Below are positions 41,731-50,571 of a DNA stretch of 64,000 nucleotides, one piece after another; position 1 is the stretch's first letter, and each line of letters opens with the position of its first letter. The DNA is taken from assembly GCF_002863225.1 (NCBI RefSeq), contig NZ_PKEK01000073.1, positions 1 to 64,000 on the forward strand, written 5' to 3'. The position numbers were made by a program, and so were the translations under genes. The DNA is from Mycobacterium sp. GTDB lineage: Bacteria; Actinomycetota; Actinomycetes; Mycobacteriales; Mycobacteriaceae. The notes beneath the pieces were generated by a model. That model made no database searches. It was not told the origin of the DNA and worked only from the letters and a program-made list of their open reading frames with translations.

Positions 41731-42089
41731 CCCGGCTGGAGTTGCGCGTCCTGGTCTCCGGGATCCTGGCGGCGACGGTGGTGCTCGGTGCGGTGCTGTG
41801 CGCCGCGTACGGGCAGGCCGCGATCGCGGCGGCGCTGGCGATCTACGCCCTTGGCGTCGGTGCGTGGCTGTATCACTCGATCGAGCGTCTGGTGCTGGCC
41901 CGCCGCATCGAGACCGTGCGTGCGGCCGCCACGCCATTCCGGCCGCTGCTGCCGGTGATGGCGGCGATCATGGCACTGAGCCAGGCCGTCGTGCGATCGC
42001 TGTCCGATGTGACCGAGGTGGCGCCCGCGCGGCGCTGGATTCCGCTCACCCGCGGTCGTAAATCCGACGAAGACCAATGGGACGCCTGA
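41727..42089 (+). CDS. Small membrane protein downstream of nusB (Rv2532c-like)
   Basis: 120 aa. Two hydrophobic helices close together (about 5-28 and 30-50), then a basic stretch and a third, weaker segment, with a hydrophilic C-terminus. ATG 41727 overlaps the nusB stop, so it is translated from the same mRNA. No recognisable function; the pairing with nusB is conserved in mycobacteria. Confidence 0.75.
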   Translation: MTRLELRVLVSGILAATVVLGAVLCAAYGQAAIAAALAIYALGVGAWLYHSIERLVLARRIETVRAAATPFRPLLPVMAAIMALSQAVVRSLSDVTEVAPARRWIPLTRGRKSDEDQWDA

Positions 42090-42180
42090 GCTGCCGCCGA
42101 GAGTCTGTTGGGGCAGTTGTGACAATCTGGGTTGAGCTGACAAAACGCCCGCATCGCTGCTGACGGAGGGACACACTGGC

Positions 42181-44931
42181 GTGATGGACCGAGACGGCAG
42201 GCACCCGAGGCGGTTGTGTGTCTCCGCGCTGGCGGCGGTGGCCAACCCGTCGTACTCGCGCATCGACACCTGGAATCTGCTCGACGACGCGTGCCACCAG
42301 CTCGCGGTCGTGGACCGGGCCGGGATGGACACCACCCACGAGGTGGCCCGGGTGCGGCGTCTGCTCAACCGGCTCGGTGCCTACGAGCGGTACTGGATCT
42401 ACCCCGGCCCGGCGAACCTGGCGAACTTCTGCGGCTACCTGGACCAGCTGGCCACGGTCAGCCTGGCCGAGCAGGTGTCGCTGGCGGTGCGGTTGCTCTC
42501 CGAATACGGCGATCGCGCAGCGCTTTTCGACACCTCCTCGTCGCTGGCCGACCAAGAGCTGGTGTCGCGGGCCAAGGAGCAGCAGTTCTACACCGTGCTG
42601 CTCGCCGACGATGCGCCGGTCAACGCACCCGAAGGGCTGGCCGAGAGCCTGCGTGCCATCCGCGACGTCGCCGACGACGTGCAGTTCGAGTTGCTGGTGG
42701 TGTCCAGCGTCGAGGACGCCATCACCGCGGTCGCGCTGAACGGCGAGATCCAGGCCGCGATCATCCGGCACGACATCCCGCTGCGCTCCCAGGACCGGGT
42801 GCCGCTGATGACCACGCTGCTGGGCCCGAACGACGAGGTGGTGGCCACCGACCGCACCCACGACTGGATCGAGTGCGGCGAGTGGATCCGCGAGCTGCGG
42901 CCGCACATCGACCTCTACCTGCTGACCGACGAGTCGATCGCCGCGGAGACCGAGGACGTCGCGGGAGTTTACGACCGCACCTTCTATCGGCTCAACGACG
43001 TCACCGACCTGCACAGCACTGTGCTGGCCGGCATCAGAAATCGTTACGCCACACCGTTTTTTGACGCCCTGCGGGCCTACGCCGCGCGCCCGGCCGGCCA
43101 GTTCCACGCGTTGCCGGTCGCCCGCGGCGCCAGCATCTTCAACTCCAAGACCCTGCAGGACATGGGGGAGTTCTACGGCCGCAACATCTTCATGGCCGAG
43201 ACGTCCACCACCTCGGGCGGCCTGGACTCGCTGCTCGATCCGCACGGCAACATCAAGAAGGCGATGGACAAGGCCGCGCACACCTGGAACTCCGACCACA
43301 CCTACTTCGTCACCAACGGAACGTCGACCGCCAACAAGATCGTCGTGCAGTCGCTGACCCGTCCGGGCGACATCGTGCTGATCGACCGCAACTGCCACAA
43401 GTCGCACCACTACGGCCTGGTGCTGGCCGGGGCATACCCTCGTTACCTCGACGCCTACGAACTGCAGCCGTACGCGATCTACGGCGCGGTCTCGCTGGCA
43501 ACCATCAAGAAGGCGTTGCTCGATCTGGAGGCGGCCGGCCAGCTGAGCAAGGTGCGCATGCTGCTGCTCACCAACTGCACCTTCGACGGCGTCGTCTACA
43601 ACCCGCGGCGAGTGATGGAAGAGGTGCTCGCGATCAAGCCGGACATCTGCTTCCTGTGGGACGAGGCCTGGTACGCGTTCGCCACCGCGGTGCCGTGGGC
43701 ACGCCAGCGCACCGCGATGGTCGCCGCCGAACGCCTCGAATCGATGCTGGCGTCGCCGGTCTACGCCCAGGAATACCTGCAGTGGAAAGAATCCATGCAG
43801 GGCATTCCGCGTAGCGAGTGGGGTGAGCACCGGCTGTTGCCCGATCCGAGTAAGGCCCGGGTTCGGGTGTACGCCACGCACTCCACCCACAAGTCGCTGT
43901 CGGCGCTGCGGCAGGCCTCGATGATCCATATCCGCGACCAGGACTTCAACTCGCAGTCCCGGGACGCTTTCGGTGAGGCGTTCTTGACCCACACCTCGAC
44001 CTCGCCCAACCAGCAACTGCTGGCCTCGCTGGACCTGGCCCGCCGGCAGGTCGACATCGAGGGCTTCCAGATGGTGCGCTACGTCTACGACATGGCGCTG
44101 GTGTTCCGGCACCGGGTCCGCAAGGACCGGTTGATCAGCAAGTGGTTCCGCATCCTCGACGAATCCGACTTGGTGCCAAACGAATTCCGGTTGTCGGCGG
44201 TCAGTTCGTATCGGCAGGTGCGCCAGGGCGCCCTGGCGGACTGGAACGAGGCGTGGCGCTCCGACCAATTCGTGCTCGATCCGACGCGGGTCACACTGTA
44301 CCTGGGTCAGACCGGTATGAACGGATACGACTTCCGCGAGAAGGTCCTGATGGAGCGGTTCGGGATCCAGATCAACAAGACATCGATCAACAGTGTGCTG
44401 CTGATCTTCACCATCGGCGTTACGTGGTCGAGCGTGCATTACCTGCTCGATGTGTTGCGCCGGGTCGCCACCGACTTCGACCACACCGAAGCCGCGGCCA
44501 GCCGTGACGACCGCGCCCTGCATCAGCGTCGCGTCGAGGAGATCACCGAGGACCTTCCGGCGTTGCCGGACTTCAGCGAATTCGACAGCGCGTTCAAGCC
44601 CGACGACGCCAGTTCGTTCGGTGACATGCGCTCGGCGTTCTACGCCGGCTACGAGGACGCCGACCGCGAGCACGTGATGATCGGGGAGGCAGGCCGCCGG
44701 CTGGCCGATGGAAAGTCGCTGGTGTCAACCGGATTCGTGGTTCCGTATACGCCGGGATTTCCGGTGCTGGTGCCCGGCCAGGTGGTGTCCAAGCAGATCC
44801 TGTACTTCCTCGCCCAGCTCGACATCAAAGAGATCCACGGCTACAACCCCGATCTGGGCTTGTCGGTGTTCACCGAGGACGCGCTGAAGCGGATCAACGC
44901 GGCACGCGGTTCGGACACCGTGATCGGCTAG
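42181..44931 (+). CDS. Orn/Lys/Arg decarboxylase family, PLP-dependent (Rv2531c-like)
   Basis: 916 aa fold-type I PLP enzyme. A long N-terminal wing domain (about 1-290) precedes a core with HALPVARGASIFNSK, FVTNGTSTANKIVVQ, DRNCHKSHHYG and the PLP lysine in ATHSTHKSLSALRQ; the C-terminal domain has VPYTPGFPVLVPGQ. The family decarboxylates lysine, ornithine or arginine to polyamine precursors and can contribute to acid resistance. Which amino acid is used here is not clear from sequence. GGAGGG (42165-42170) precedes the GTG start; ATG 42184 is an alternative. Followed by a terminator-like hairpin. Confidence 0.88.
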   Translation: MMDRDGRHPRRLCVSALAAVANPSYSRIDTWNLLDDACHQLAVVDRAGMDTTHEVARVRRLLNRLGAYERYWIYPGPANLANFCGYLDQLATVSLAEQVSLAVRLLSEYGDRAALFDTSSSLADQELVSRAKEQQFYTVLLADDAPVNAPEGLAESLRAIRDVADDVQFELLVVSSVEDAITAVALNGEIQAAIIRHDIPLRSQDRVPLMTTLLGPNDEVVATDRTHDWIECGEWIRELRPHIDLYLLTDESIAAETEDVAGVYDRTFYRLNDVTDLHSTVLAGIRNRYATPFFDALRAYAARPAGQFHALPVARGASIFNSKTLQDMGEFYGRNIFMAETSTTSGGLDSLLDPHGNIKKAMDKAAHTWNSDHTYFVTNGTSTANKIVVQSLTRPGDIVLIDRNCHKSHHYGLVLAGAYPRYLDAYELQPYAIYGAVSLATIKKALLDLEAAGQLSKVRMLLLTNCTFDGVVYNPRRVMEEVLAIKPDICFLWDEAWYAFATAVPWARQRTAMVAAERLESMLASPVYAQEYLQWKESMQGIPRSEWGEHRLLPDPSKARVRVYATHSTHKSLSALRQASMIHIRDQDFNSQSRDAFGEAFLTHTSTSPNQQLLASLDLARRQVDIEGFQMVRYVYDMALVFRHRVRKDRLISKWFRILDESDLVPNEFRLSAVSSYRQVRQGALADWNEAWRSDQFVLDPTRVTLYLGQTGMNGYDFREKVLMERFGIQINKTSINSVLLIFTIGVTWSSVHYLLDVLRRVATDFDHTEAAASRDDRALHQRRVEEITEDLPALPDFSEFDSAFKPDDASSFGDMRSAFYAGYEDADREHVMIGEAGRRLADGKSLVSTGFVVPYTPGFPVLVPGQVVSKQILYFLAQLDIKEIHGYNPDLGLSVFTEDALKRINAARGSDTVIG

Positions 44932-44947
44932 CTGGGCTGCATCGAAC

Positions 44948-44993
44948 GTGAAACCGTTGCGAAACTCAGACGGATTCCTCGCAACAGTTTCAC
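44948..44993 (+). terminator. Terminator-like hairpin after the decarboxylase
   Basis: Fifteen-base arms (44948-44962 and 44979-44993) with one mismatch around a 16-nt loop, 16 nt after the stop. No U-tract follows. Confidence 0.55.
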
Positions 44994-45078
44994 GCTGGGC
45001 GCCGCCGCGGCGCGCCGGAGCGATGACCGTCGGGTCGTATCGAGCCGCTACGTCGTCGCCGGTCTAGCATTACCGCCC

Positions 45079-45642
45079 ATGGGGTCTTCGGCTAGCGCGA
45101 CGAACGCCCGCCTGTCGGTGGATGACTGGGTGCAAGAGGGCTTCCGGGTGCTGGCCGAGGACGGCGTCAAATCCCTGACACTGGGCCATCTGTGCAGCCG
45201 ACTCGGCGTCACCAAGGGCAGCTTCTACTGGCATTTCACCGACATGACCGCTTATCGCACAGCACTGTTCGACACCTGGGCGGTCGTCCGCGACGAGGAT
45301 CGGTCTTTCGACGAATTGGCGAGTCTGCCTCCGCGCGAGCGGCTGTCGAGAATGATGACCGCGCTCGTGAGCCCACGGCACTGGGTGTTGGAGCGCGCCA
45401 TGCGGGAATGGGCGCGATCGGAGCCTCCGGCTGCCGCCGCGGTGCGGGCATCCGACCTCAGCGTGGTCGCCGCCGTTCGGGAGGCTTTTCAGGACGCCGG
45501 CTTCGACCATGAGGAGTCCGAGATGCGCGCCACCGCGACGTTCGCCGCGGGCATCGGTTTTCTGCACCTTTCGGGTGCGCGACCCAGTCCGATGGCCGCC
45601 GGACGCCGCGAGCAATTTTTGGACGTCATGTTGCGGCGGTGA
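45079..45642 (+). CDS. TetR family transcriptional regulator
   Basis: 187 aa. N-terminal helix-turn-helix: LAEDGVKSLTLGHLCSRLGVTKGSFYWHF is the standard TetR signature. The C-terminal ligand domain is unremarkable. TAGCAT (45065-45070) lies 8 nt before the ATG, so the mRNA is probably leaderless. The next gene, a flavoprotein monooxygenase, begins after a perfect palindrome, suggesting this regulator controls it. Confidence 0.88.
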   Translation: MGSSASATNARLSVDDWVQEGFRVLAEDGVKSLTLGHLCSRLGVTKGSFYWHFTDMTAYRTALFDTWAVVRDEDRSFDELASLPPRERLSRMMTALVSPRHWVLERAMREWARSEPPAAAAVRASDLSVVAAVREAFQDAGFDHEESEMRATATFAAGIGFLHLSGARPSPMAAGRREQFLDVMLRR

Positions 45643-45657
45643 AATCGGCCCGAGTCT

Positions 45658-45675
45658 CCATACCAAAAGGTATGG
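45658..45675. promoter_or_regulatory. Candidate TetR operator
   Basis: CCATACC-AAAA-GGTATGG is a perfect 18-bp palindrome between the TetR stop (45642) and the monooxygenase start (45690). TATGGT (45671-45676), a TANNNT -10 hexamer, overlaps its right arm, so binding would block transcription of the second gene. Confidence 0.65.
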
Positions 45676-45689
45676 TAATGTTTCGGGCC

Positions 45690-46856
45690 ATGACGTCGTC
45701 GCAGTTGCCGCGCCCAGCGGTCGGCGCCGATTTCGTCGAGCGGCTCGCCGAGCGGGCAGCGGATGCGGAGAAGCTACGCCGGCTGCCGGAAGCCACCGTC
45801 GACGACTACCGCGAGTCCGGTCTGGCCCGGTTGCTGCTGCCGAAGCGGTACGGCGGTGTCCAGGCGGAGTTCCCGGAGATTCTGCAGACGGTGCGTCTGA
45901 TGGCGCACGGATGCACGTCCAGCGCCTGGACGCTCGGCTTCTACACACTGCACAACTGGATGCTGGCGCTGTTCGGTGAGCAGGCCCAGGACGAAGTGTT
46001 CGCCGACGGCCCGGTGCTGTGCCCGGCGCCGCTGGCGCCGACCGGTCGCGCCACCCCGGACGGCGCGGGCGTCCGGCTGACCGGGCGCTGGTCATGGGCG
46101 ACCGGGATCATGAACGCCGACTGGGTGCTGGTCGGCGCGATTTGCGGGCCCGACGACGCGCCTTACCCGGCGCTGGTGCTGCTACCGGTCGACGAGACTC
46201 GCGTCGAAGACGTGTGGCACACCGCGGGGATGCGCGCCACCGGGTCCAACGACGTCATCGTCGACAACGTCTGGGTGCCCGAACATCGGTTGGTTGCGGT
46301 CACCGATATCTACGGCGGAACGGCGCCCGGAGCCGAATTGCACAGCGCGGCGGTGTACCGCTGGCCGATGGTGCCCGCGCTGGCGCTCGTTGCGGCGATG
46401 CCGGCGCTGGGATCCGCGGAGCTGGTGGCCGACCTCTTCGCTCGACGGCTCAGCGAGCGGGTCATCGCGTATTCCGGTGCGGCGCAGAAGGATCAGCCCG
46501 CCGCACAAGTTCGACTCGGTGATGCCCGGGTCCGGCTTCGGGCGATGCGGGCGCTGACCGACGCGGCCGCACAAGACATCCAGGCCCGAGTCGTCAGCGG
46601 GGACCACATCAGCCGCAAAGTGCGGGCCGGTGTGCGTGCGGCCGCGGCGCATGTGGTGCACGAATCGCGTTCTGTGATCGCCGATCTGCTCGAGGCCTCC
46701 GGTGCCAGCGCGCAATTCCTGGACCACCCGCTGCAGCGCGCCAAGCGTGATGTCGACGTGATCTCCGGGCACGTGGTCTTCGACTATGACGGCAGTCGCG
46801 AACTGGCCGGCGCGCTGGAGATCGGGGCCAGCGTCTCGCCGTTCGCGATGGTCTAG
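45690..46856 (+). CDS. Acyl-CoA dehydrogenase-fold flavin monooxygenase (HsaA/HpaB-like)
   Basis: 388 aa. Acyl-CoA dehydrogenase fold with the two-component hydroxylase features: HGCTSSAWTLGFYTLHNWML, LTGRWSWATGIMNADWVLVGA, MRATGSNDVIVDNVWVPEHR. Such enzymes use reduced flavin to hydroxylate aromatics or steroid-derived phenols; an ordinary dehydrogenase is a less likely alternative. In-frame ATGs at 45672 and 45678 lie within or next to the palindrome; ATG 45690 is preferred because it leaves the -10 and operator outside the gene. It probably needs a flavin reductase encoded elsewhere. Confidence 0.82.
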   Translation: MTSSQLPRPAVGADFVERLAERAADAEKLRRLPEATVDDYRESGLARLLLPKRYGGVQAEFPEILQTVRLMAHGCTSSAWTLGFYTLHNWMLALFGEQAQDEVFADGPVLCPAPLAPTGRATPDGAGVRLTGRWSWATGIMNADWVLVGAICGPDDAPYPALVLLPVDETRVEDVWHTAGMRATGSNDVIVDNVWVPEHRLVAVTDIYGGTAPGAELHSAAVYRWPMVPALALVAAMPALGSAELVADLFARRLSERVIAYSGAAQKDQPAAQVRLGDARVRLRAMRALTDAAAQDIQARVVSGDHISRKVRAGVRAAAAHVVHESRSVIADLLEASGASAQFLDHPLQRAKRDVDVISGHVVFDYDGSRELAGALEIGASVSPFAMV

Positions 46857-46882
46857 GCGTCGACCTCGGCCCCAGAGTTGTT

Positions 46883-47422
46883 CTACCGCAACGCCTTACC
46901 GAACAGCAGGCTGTCGAGCGGCTCGGTGCCCAGGTTGGGGTAGATCGCGTGCCGGGCCAACCGGCCTTCCCGGATGAATCCGGCGCGTTCCAGCAGTCGC
47001 ACCGAACGCTCGTTGTCGACATGACACGATGCCCACACCCGGTAGACGTCGGTGTCGGCCTGCAGAGTGTCCATCAGCATGCCGAGCCCCTCGGACATCA
47101 AACCTTTGCCCCACCAACGCCGCCCGACGCAGTAGCCGATCTCGGCGGTGTAGGCCAGCGGTCGTCCGCAACTGATCATCCCGACGATCTCGCCGCTGTG
47201 CTGCAACGCCATCACCCAGGTTCGCAGGTGCGGGTCGACGTTCATCCGCTCGGAGATCACGCGCTGTGTCACCGCCACGTCCGGATGCGGTGTCCACAGC
47301 AGATACTTGGTCACCTGGGCGTCGCGCGCGACGCGCTGGAACAGCGGCCCGGCGTCGTCGGCTACCGGCGGGCGCAACACCAGGCGGGGCCCGTCGATGC
47401 GTTCGGGTGTGAACTCGGCCAT
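46883..47422 (-). CDS. GNAT family N-acetyltransferase (RimJ/RimL-like)
   Basis: 179 aa. RLVLRPPVADDAGPLFQRVARD, GYCVGRRWWGKGLMSEGL (acetyl-CoA loop), VWASCHVDNERSVRLLERAGFIREG define the RimJ/RimL branch, which acetylates protein N-termini or small amines. The ATG at 47422 overlaps the upstream TGA by one base (TGATG), so it is translated with the beta-lactamase-fold gene. Substrate unknown. Confidence 0.87.
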   Translation of the reverse strand: MAEFTPERIDGPRLVLRPPVADDAGPLFQRVARDAQVTKYLLWTPHPDVAVTQRVISERMNVDPHLRTWVMALQHSGEIVGMISCGRPLAYTAEIGYCVGRRWWGKGLMSEGLGMLMDTLQADTDVYRVWASCHVDNERSVRLLERAGFIREGRLARHAIYPNLGTEPLDSLLFGKALR

Positions 47423-48636
47423 CACAATCCCAGTGCCCGGTAGGTGCGGTGGACGAACTTCGGTTGCACCGCTTGCAGTTTCGTCTGCGACGTGTTGCCA
47501 CCGACGGCGGCGGCGGCATCCGCGTTGTCGGCCAACAACGCGGGCATGTTCTGGATCAGGTAGAGCAGAATGAGGTAAGCGCTCGGGTCGGCCTGCCACC
47601 AGGTTCCGTATGCGCCGGGCCAGCCGAATGTGCCCAGGCCGCCGGGCCCGAACAGCGGCGTCGATTTGAGCGGATCGGTGACCACCGACAGGTTGAGGCC
47701 GAACCCGCGCCCGATCCAGAACGGCGCGCCGAGAAATGGGTGCCGCTTCTGCTCGGCGGTGAGTCGATCGGTGCGCATCAGCCGCACCGACTCCGGTGAG
47801 AGCACCTGCACCCCGTCGACAGCGCCGTCACGCATCAGCATTTCGACGAACCGCAGGTAGTCGTCCGCGGTGGAGAAGAGTCCGCCACCGGCATTGCTGA
47901 ACGCCGGCGGCGTGAGGTGTGGTTGACCCATGACATCGTGCTGGAGGCGATCGTTGCCGTCCAGCCGGTACATGGTCGCGGTGCGGCGGCGGCCCTCCGG
48001 TGTCACGTGGAAGCCGGTGTCGATCATGCCCAGCGGCTTCAGGATTCGTTCGTCGAGCACCTCGTGGAACGGCTTGCCCTCGACCCGTGACACCAACACG
48101 CCCACCACATCGCTGGAGTGACCGTAGGTCAGTCGCGCACCCGGTTGATGCACTAGCGGGAGTTCGGCCAACGCGGCCAGCCACGCGTCCGGTCCTTGCC
48201 CGAAGGGCAGTCGCATGTACGCCCGCGAAATCGGCCCGCCCACCGAAAATCCGTATCCGAGGCCGCTGGTGTGGGTCAGCAGATCCTCGACCAGAATCGA
48301 CCGGTCGACCGGACGGGTGTTGTCCAACGGCCCGTTCGGGTCGTCGAGCACCCGCACGTCGGCGAACTCCGGCAGCCACCGCACGACCGGGTCGCGCAGC
48401 GCCAGCTTGCCCTCGTCGACCAAACTCATTGCGGCGGCGGCGGTGACCGGCTTCGTCATCGAGGCGATACGAAACACCGTGTCGCGCTGCATGGGCAGTT
48501 GGGCGTCGACATCGCGGAAGCCGATTTCATTGACCTGCAGCACTTCTCCGCGCTGCCACACCACCGTCACCGCACCCGCGAGCAGGCCCGCGTCGCAGGC
48601 GTCACGAATGGAGGTCTGGTTGCCCTCGAGGTTCAC
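47422..48636 (-). CDS. Serine beta-lactamase-fold esterase / D-aminopeptidase (class C-like)
   Basis: 404 aa. SMTK near residue 59 gives the nucleophilic Ser and the Lys of the S-x-x-K motif; Y-G-H-S (about 167) stands in for Y-x-N; GGLGTFGWPG near the C-terminus replaces the K-T-G box. That combination is usual in EstB-like esterases rather than true beta-lactamases. No signal peptide visible, so probably cytoplasmic or membrane-peripheral. Its end is coupled to the GNAT gene. Confidence 0.87.
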   Translation of the reverse strand: MNLEGNQTSIRDACDAGLLAGAVTVVWQRGEVLQVNEIGFRDVDAQLPMQRDTVFRIASMTKPVTAAAAMSLVDEGKLALRDPVVRWLPEFADVRVLDDPNGPLDNTRPVDRSILVEDLLTHTSGLGYGFSVGGPISRAYMRLPFGQGPDAWLAALAELPLVHQPGARLTYGHSSDVVGVLVSRVEGKPFHEVLDERILKPLGMIDTGFHVTPEGRRRTATMYRLDGNDRLQHDVMGQPHLTPPAFSNAGGGLFSTADDYLRFVEMLMRDGAVDGVQVLSPESVRLMRTDRLTAEQKRHPFLGAPFWIGRGFGLNLSVVTDPLKSTPLFGPGGLGTFGWPGAYGTWWQADPSAYLILLYLIQNMPALLADNADAAAAVGGNTSQTKLQAVQPKFVHRTYRALGL

Positions 48637-48714
48637 CCGATTCAGGCTAATCGGCCACCGGGCCGACGGGAGCGCGGGGAGCCCGGCGTTCCGGTCACCG
48701 GGTCGAGTCGCTGG

Positions 48715-50523
48715 TCACCGGACCGTGACGTCACGCCAGAACGCGACGCCCTCGACGATGGTGGGCGGCTGGCCGAACAGGTCGGTGAAGAATGCGACCA
48801 GCTGCTGCCAGTGCCGCGTCGGGCCGACGATCACATGGCGCACGCCGGCAGCGGCGAGGTCGGCGGCGACCTGCGCGCGAATGTCGTTGCGCGCGACCAG
48901 CCAGGCGCCACGCTGCTGGATCACGTACATGGTGTAGGTCAGTTGGGTTTGGGCCGGACCGGAATACGTTCCGCCGTCCGGCTGCGGCACGTAGGCGTAG
49001 GCCTCGGGCATCCGCAGCCCGTAGTCGGCCACCGCGGCCCAGACCATCGGTGCTGCCTCGTTGCCATTCACGAAATACGGTGCAACGAGGACGGTTTCGT
49101 CGGAGCCGATGTGCTGGTCGGACCAGTTGCGGAAGAACGCCGGCGTCGTGAACTCTGCCCTGGCCAGTGGAGCCGGGAGTAGGAGGGTCAGGGACAAGCC
49201 CACCGCCACCCGCCATTGTGTCGCCCGCCGCGGGGCGAGGCGGCCGGCACGGGCGATGACCGTCGCGACCAGGATGGCCACCGCCAGCCAGACGAACAGC
49301 GTCAGCCGGCCCGGCAGTGCGTGCTGGAGGAGTGGCAGCTTCCCTACAGCCAGCCACGGCAACGGAACGCGCAGAGCGGCACTGCCGATGTGCAGCCACG
49401 GCCCGAGCGACAGCACCAAGATCAACGCACCGGTGACAGCGGCAATGCGGATCCGCTCGTCGGCCCAATATCGCACGGCGGCAACGACAATCAGCATCAG
49501 CAGCGGAACACCCAGGTATGCCGTCGCCTCGTGGGAAAGTCCGCTGAACTCACCGGAGATCCGCGTCGCCCAGGGCGGCGCGATCAGTTGGTGCGGCGTC
49601 GGCAGGATGGCATTAGCCAGGTTGGTGGAGAAAGTCGCGGAATTCTGCACCGGCCGGCTGATGCGTTGCGGCCCGAAGAACTGGGCTGCCAACGGCCAGC
49701 AGGCGAGCGCCAGAAATGTCACCGACGACGCGGCGAGGCCGGGAACGAGTCGGGCGAGATGCCCGTCCCGGCGGACCGCCCCCATCACCGCGACCAGCAC
49801 CGCACCCGCCACCACGCTGAGGGCCAGAATCTCCTCGCTGATCAGCAGTTGCACCGCGCACAGCACTCCGAGCGCAATTCCCGACTGCCACGCCGGGCGC
49901 CGGCGGGTGACCACGAGCTCGTCGAGGACAAGCAACAGCAGCGGCGGAACCCAGACGGTGGCCAGGTTCAGATGCAGGGCCGCATGGGAGGCGACGTAGG
50001 GGGAGAAGGCGTACACCGCTCCGCCGACGAAGGGGGCCAGCCCGTCCCCGGTCCACCGCCGGATCGCCAGCCACGCGGTGAAGCCACTCGAGGCGATGCC
50101 CAGCACCATCAAGACGTTGAAGCCGAAAACCGGGCCGCCGATTTTCGCCGGTAGCCAGCCGATCATCCCCAGCAGTGGCATCGACGGGTTCCACATCAGG
50201 TTCACGCCGGCCGGCGCCGCGATCTGGGTGGTGAAAAACGGGTCGAGACCGTGCGCCAGCGCGTGCGGGGTCCAGCCGAGGTACCAGATCGCCTGTTCTT
50301 GGTCGCAACATCCGCCGGCCCACCCGGACCTCGGGCCACGCCAGGCGCCGAGCGTGACGACGAGCGCCCCGACGAGGTAGAGCAGCGCCACCATGAGTCC
50401 GCCGCGGCGGCCACGGGTCCACTGCCGAAGACTGCGTTCGGGCACCCCGAGCTCCTTCGGTGGGAACGCCTGTCTTTTTCGCCAGGGTGAGCCGCGAATG
50501 CTACGCTGCCCGGCAGTCGACAT
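48715..50523 (-). CDS. Large multi-pass membrane protein, GT-C glycosyltransferase-like
   Basis: 602 aa. About ten transmembrane helices from residue 44 (VALLYLVGALVVTLGAW) to about 430, then a soluble C-terminal domain of roughly 150 residues. The first extracytoplasmic loop contains C-C-D-Q-E-Q-A-I-W-Y-L-G-W, with the acidic pair expected of GT-C enzymes. Such proteins transfer sugars from polyprenyl-phosphate donors to envelope glycans, but I cannot name the reaction. Divergent from pyrR; ATG 50523 is close to the pyrR leader, and an internal start at 50394 would begin right at the first helix. Confidence 0.7.
   Translation of the reverse strand: MSTAGQRSIRGSPWRKRQAFPPKELGVPERSLRQWTRGRRGGLMVALLYLVGALVVTLGAWRGPRSGWAGGCCDQEQAIWYLGWTPHALAHGLDPFFTTQIAAPAGVNLMWNPSMPLLGMIGWLPAKIGGPVFGFNVLMVLGIASSGFTAWLAIRRWTGDGLAPFVGGAVYAFSPYVASHAALHLNLATVWVPPLLLLVLDELVVTRRRPAWQSGIALGVLCAVQLLISEEILALSVVAGAVLVAVMGAVRRDGHLARLVPGLAASSVTFLALACWPLAAQFFGPQRISRPVQNSATFSTNLANAILPTPHQLIAPPWATRISGEFSGLSHEATAYLGVPLLMLIVVAAVRYWADERIRIAAVTGALILVLSLGPWLHIGSAALRVPLPWLAVGKLPLLQHALPGRLTLFVWLAVAILVATVIARAGRLAPRRATQWRVAVGLSLTLLLPAPLARAEFTTPAFFRNWSDQHIGSDETVLVAPYFVNGNEAAPMVWAAVADYGLRMPEAYAYVPQPDGGTYSGPAQTQLTYTMYVIQQRGAWLVARNDIRAQVAADLAAAGVRHVIVGPTRHWQQLVAFFTDLFGQPPTIVEGVAFWRDVTVR
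50502..50507 (+). promoter_or_regulatory. Candidate -10 of the pyr operon
   Basis: TACGCT fits TANNNT and would start transcription near 50514, leaving about 58 nt of leader that contains the PyrR hairpin. No clear -35. Confidence 0.35.
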
Positions 50524-50534
50524 CCTTTAACGAT

Positions 50535-50550
50535 CCGTCCAGAGAGGCGG
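50535..50550 (+). promoter_or_regulatory. Candidate PyrR-binding hairpin in the pyr leader
   Basis: The RNA stem C50535-C-G / C-G-G50550 with a bulged U50538, continued by CC / GG, and the loop AGAGA (50541-50545), reproduces the PyrR binding loop (consensus A-R-U-C-C-N-G-N-G-A-G-G-Y-U; 10 of 12 defined positions at 50536-50549). It lies 3 nt before the Shine-Dalgarno AAGGAGG (50553-50559), so PyrR plus UMP could block ribosome entry. M. smegmatis PyrR is reported to act by translational repression. Confidence 0.65.
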
Positions 50551-50571
50551 AGAAGGAGGTCAAGATCTCGC

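Noticed and set aside
42046..44673. 875-codon open frame on the minus strand
   Set aside because: Entirely antisense to the decarboxylase; low-complexity Val/Arg/Gln composition typical of shadows in GC-rich coding DNA.
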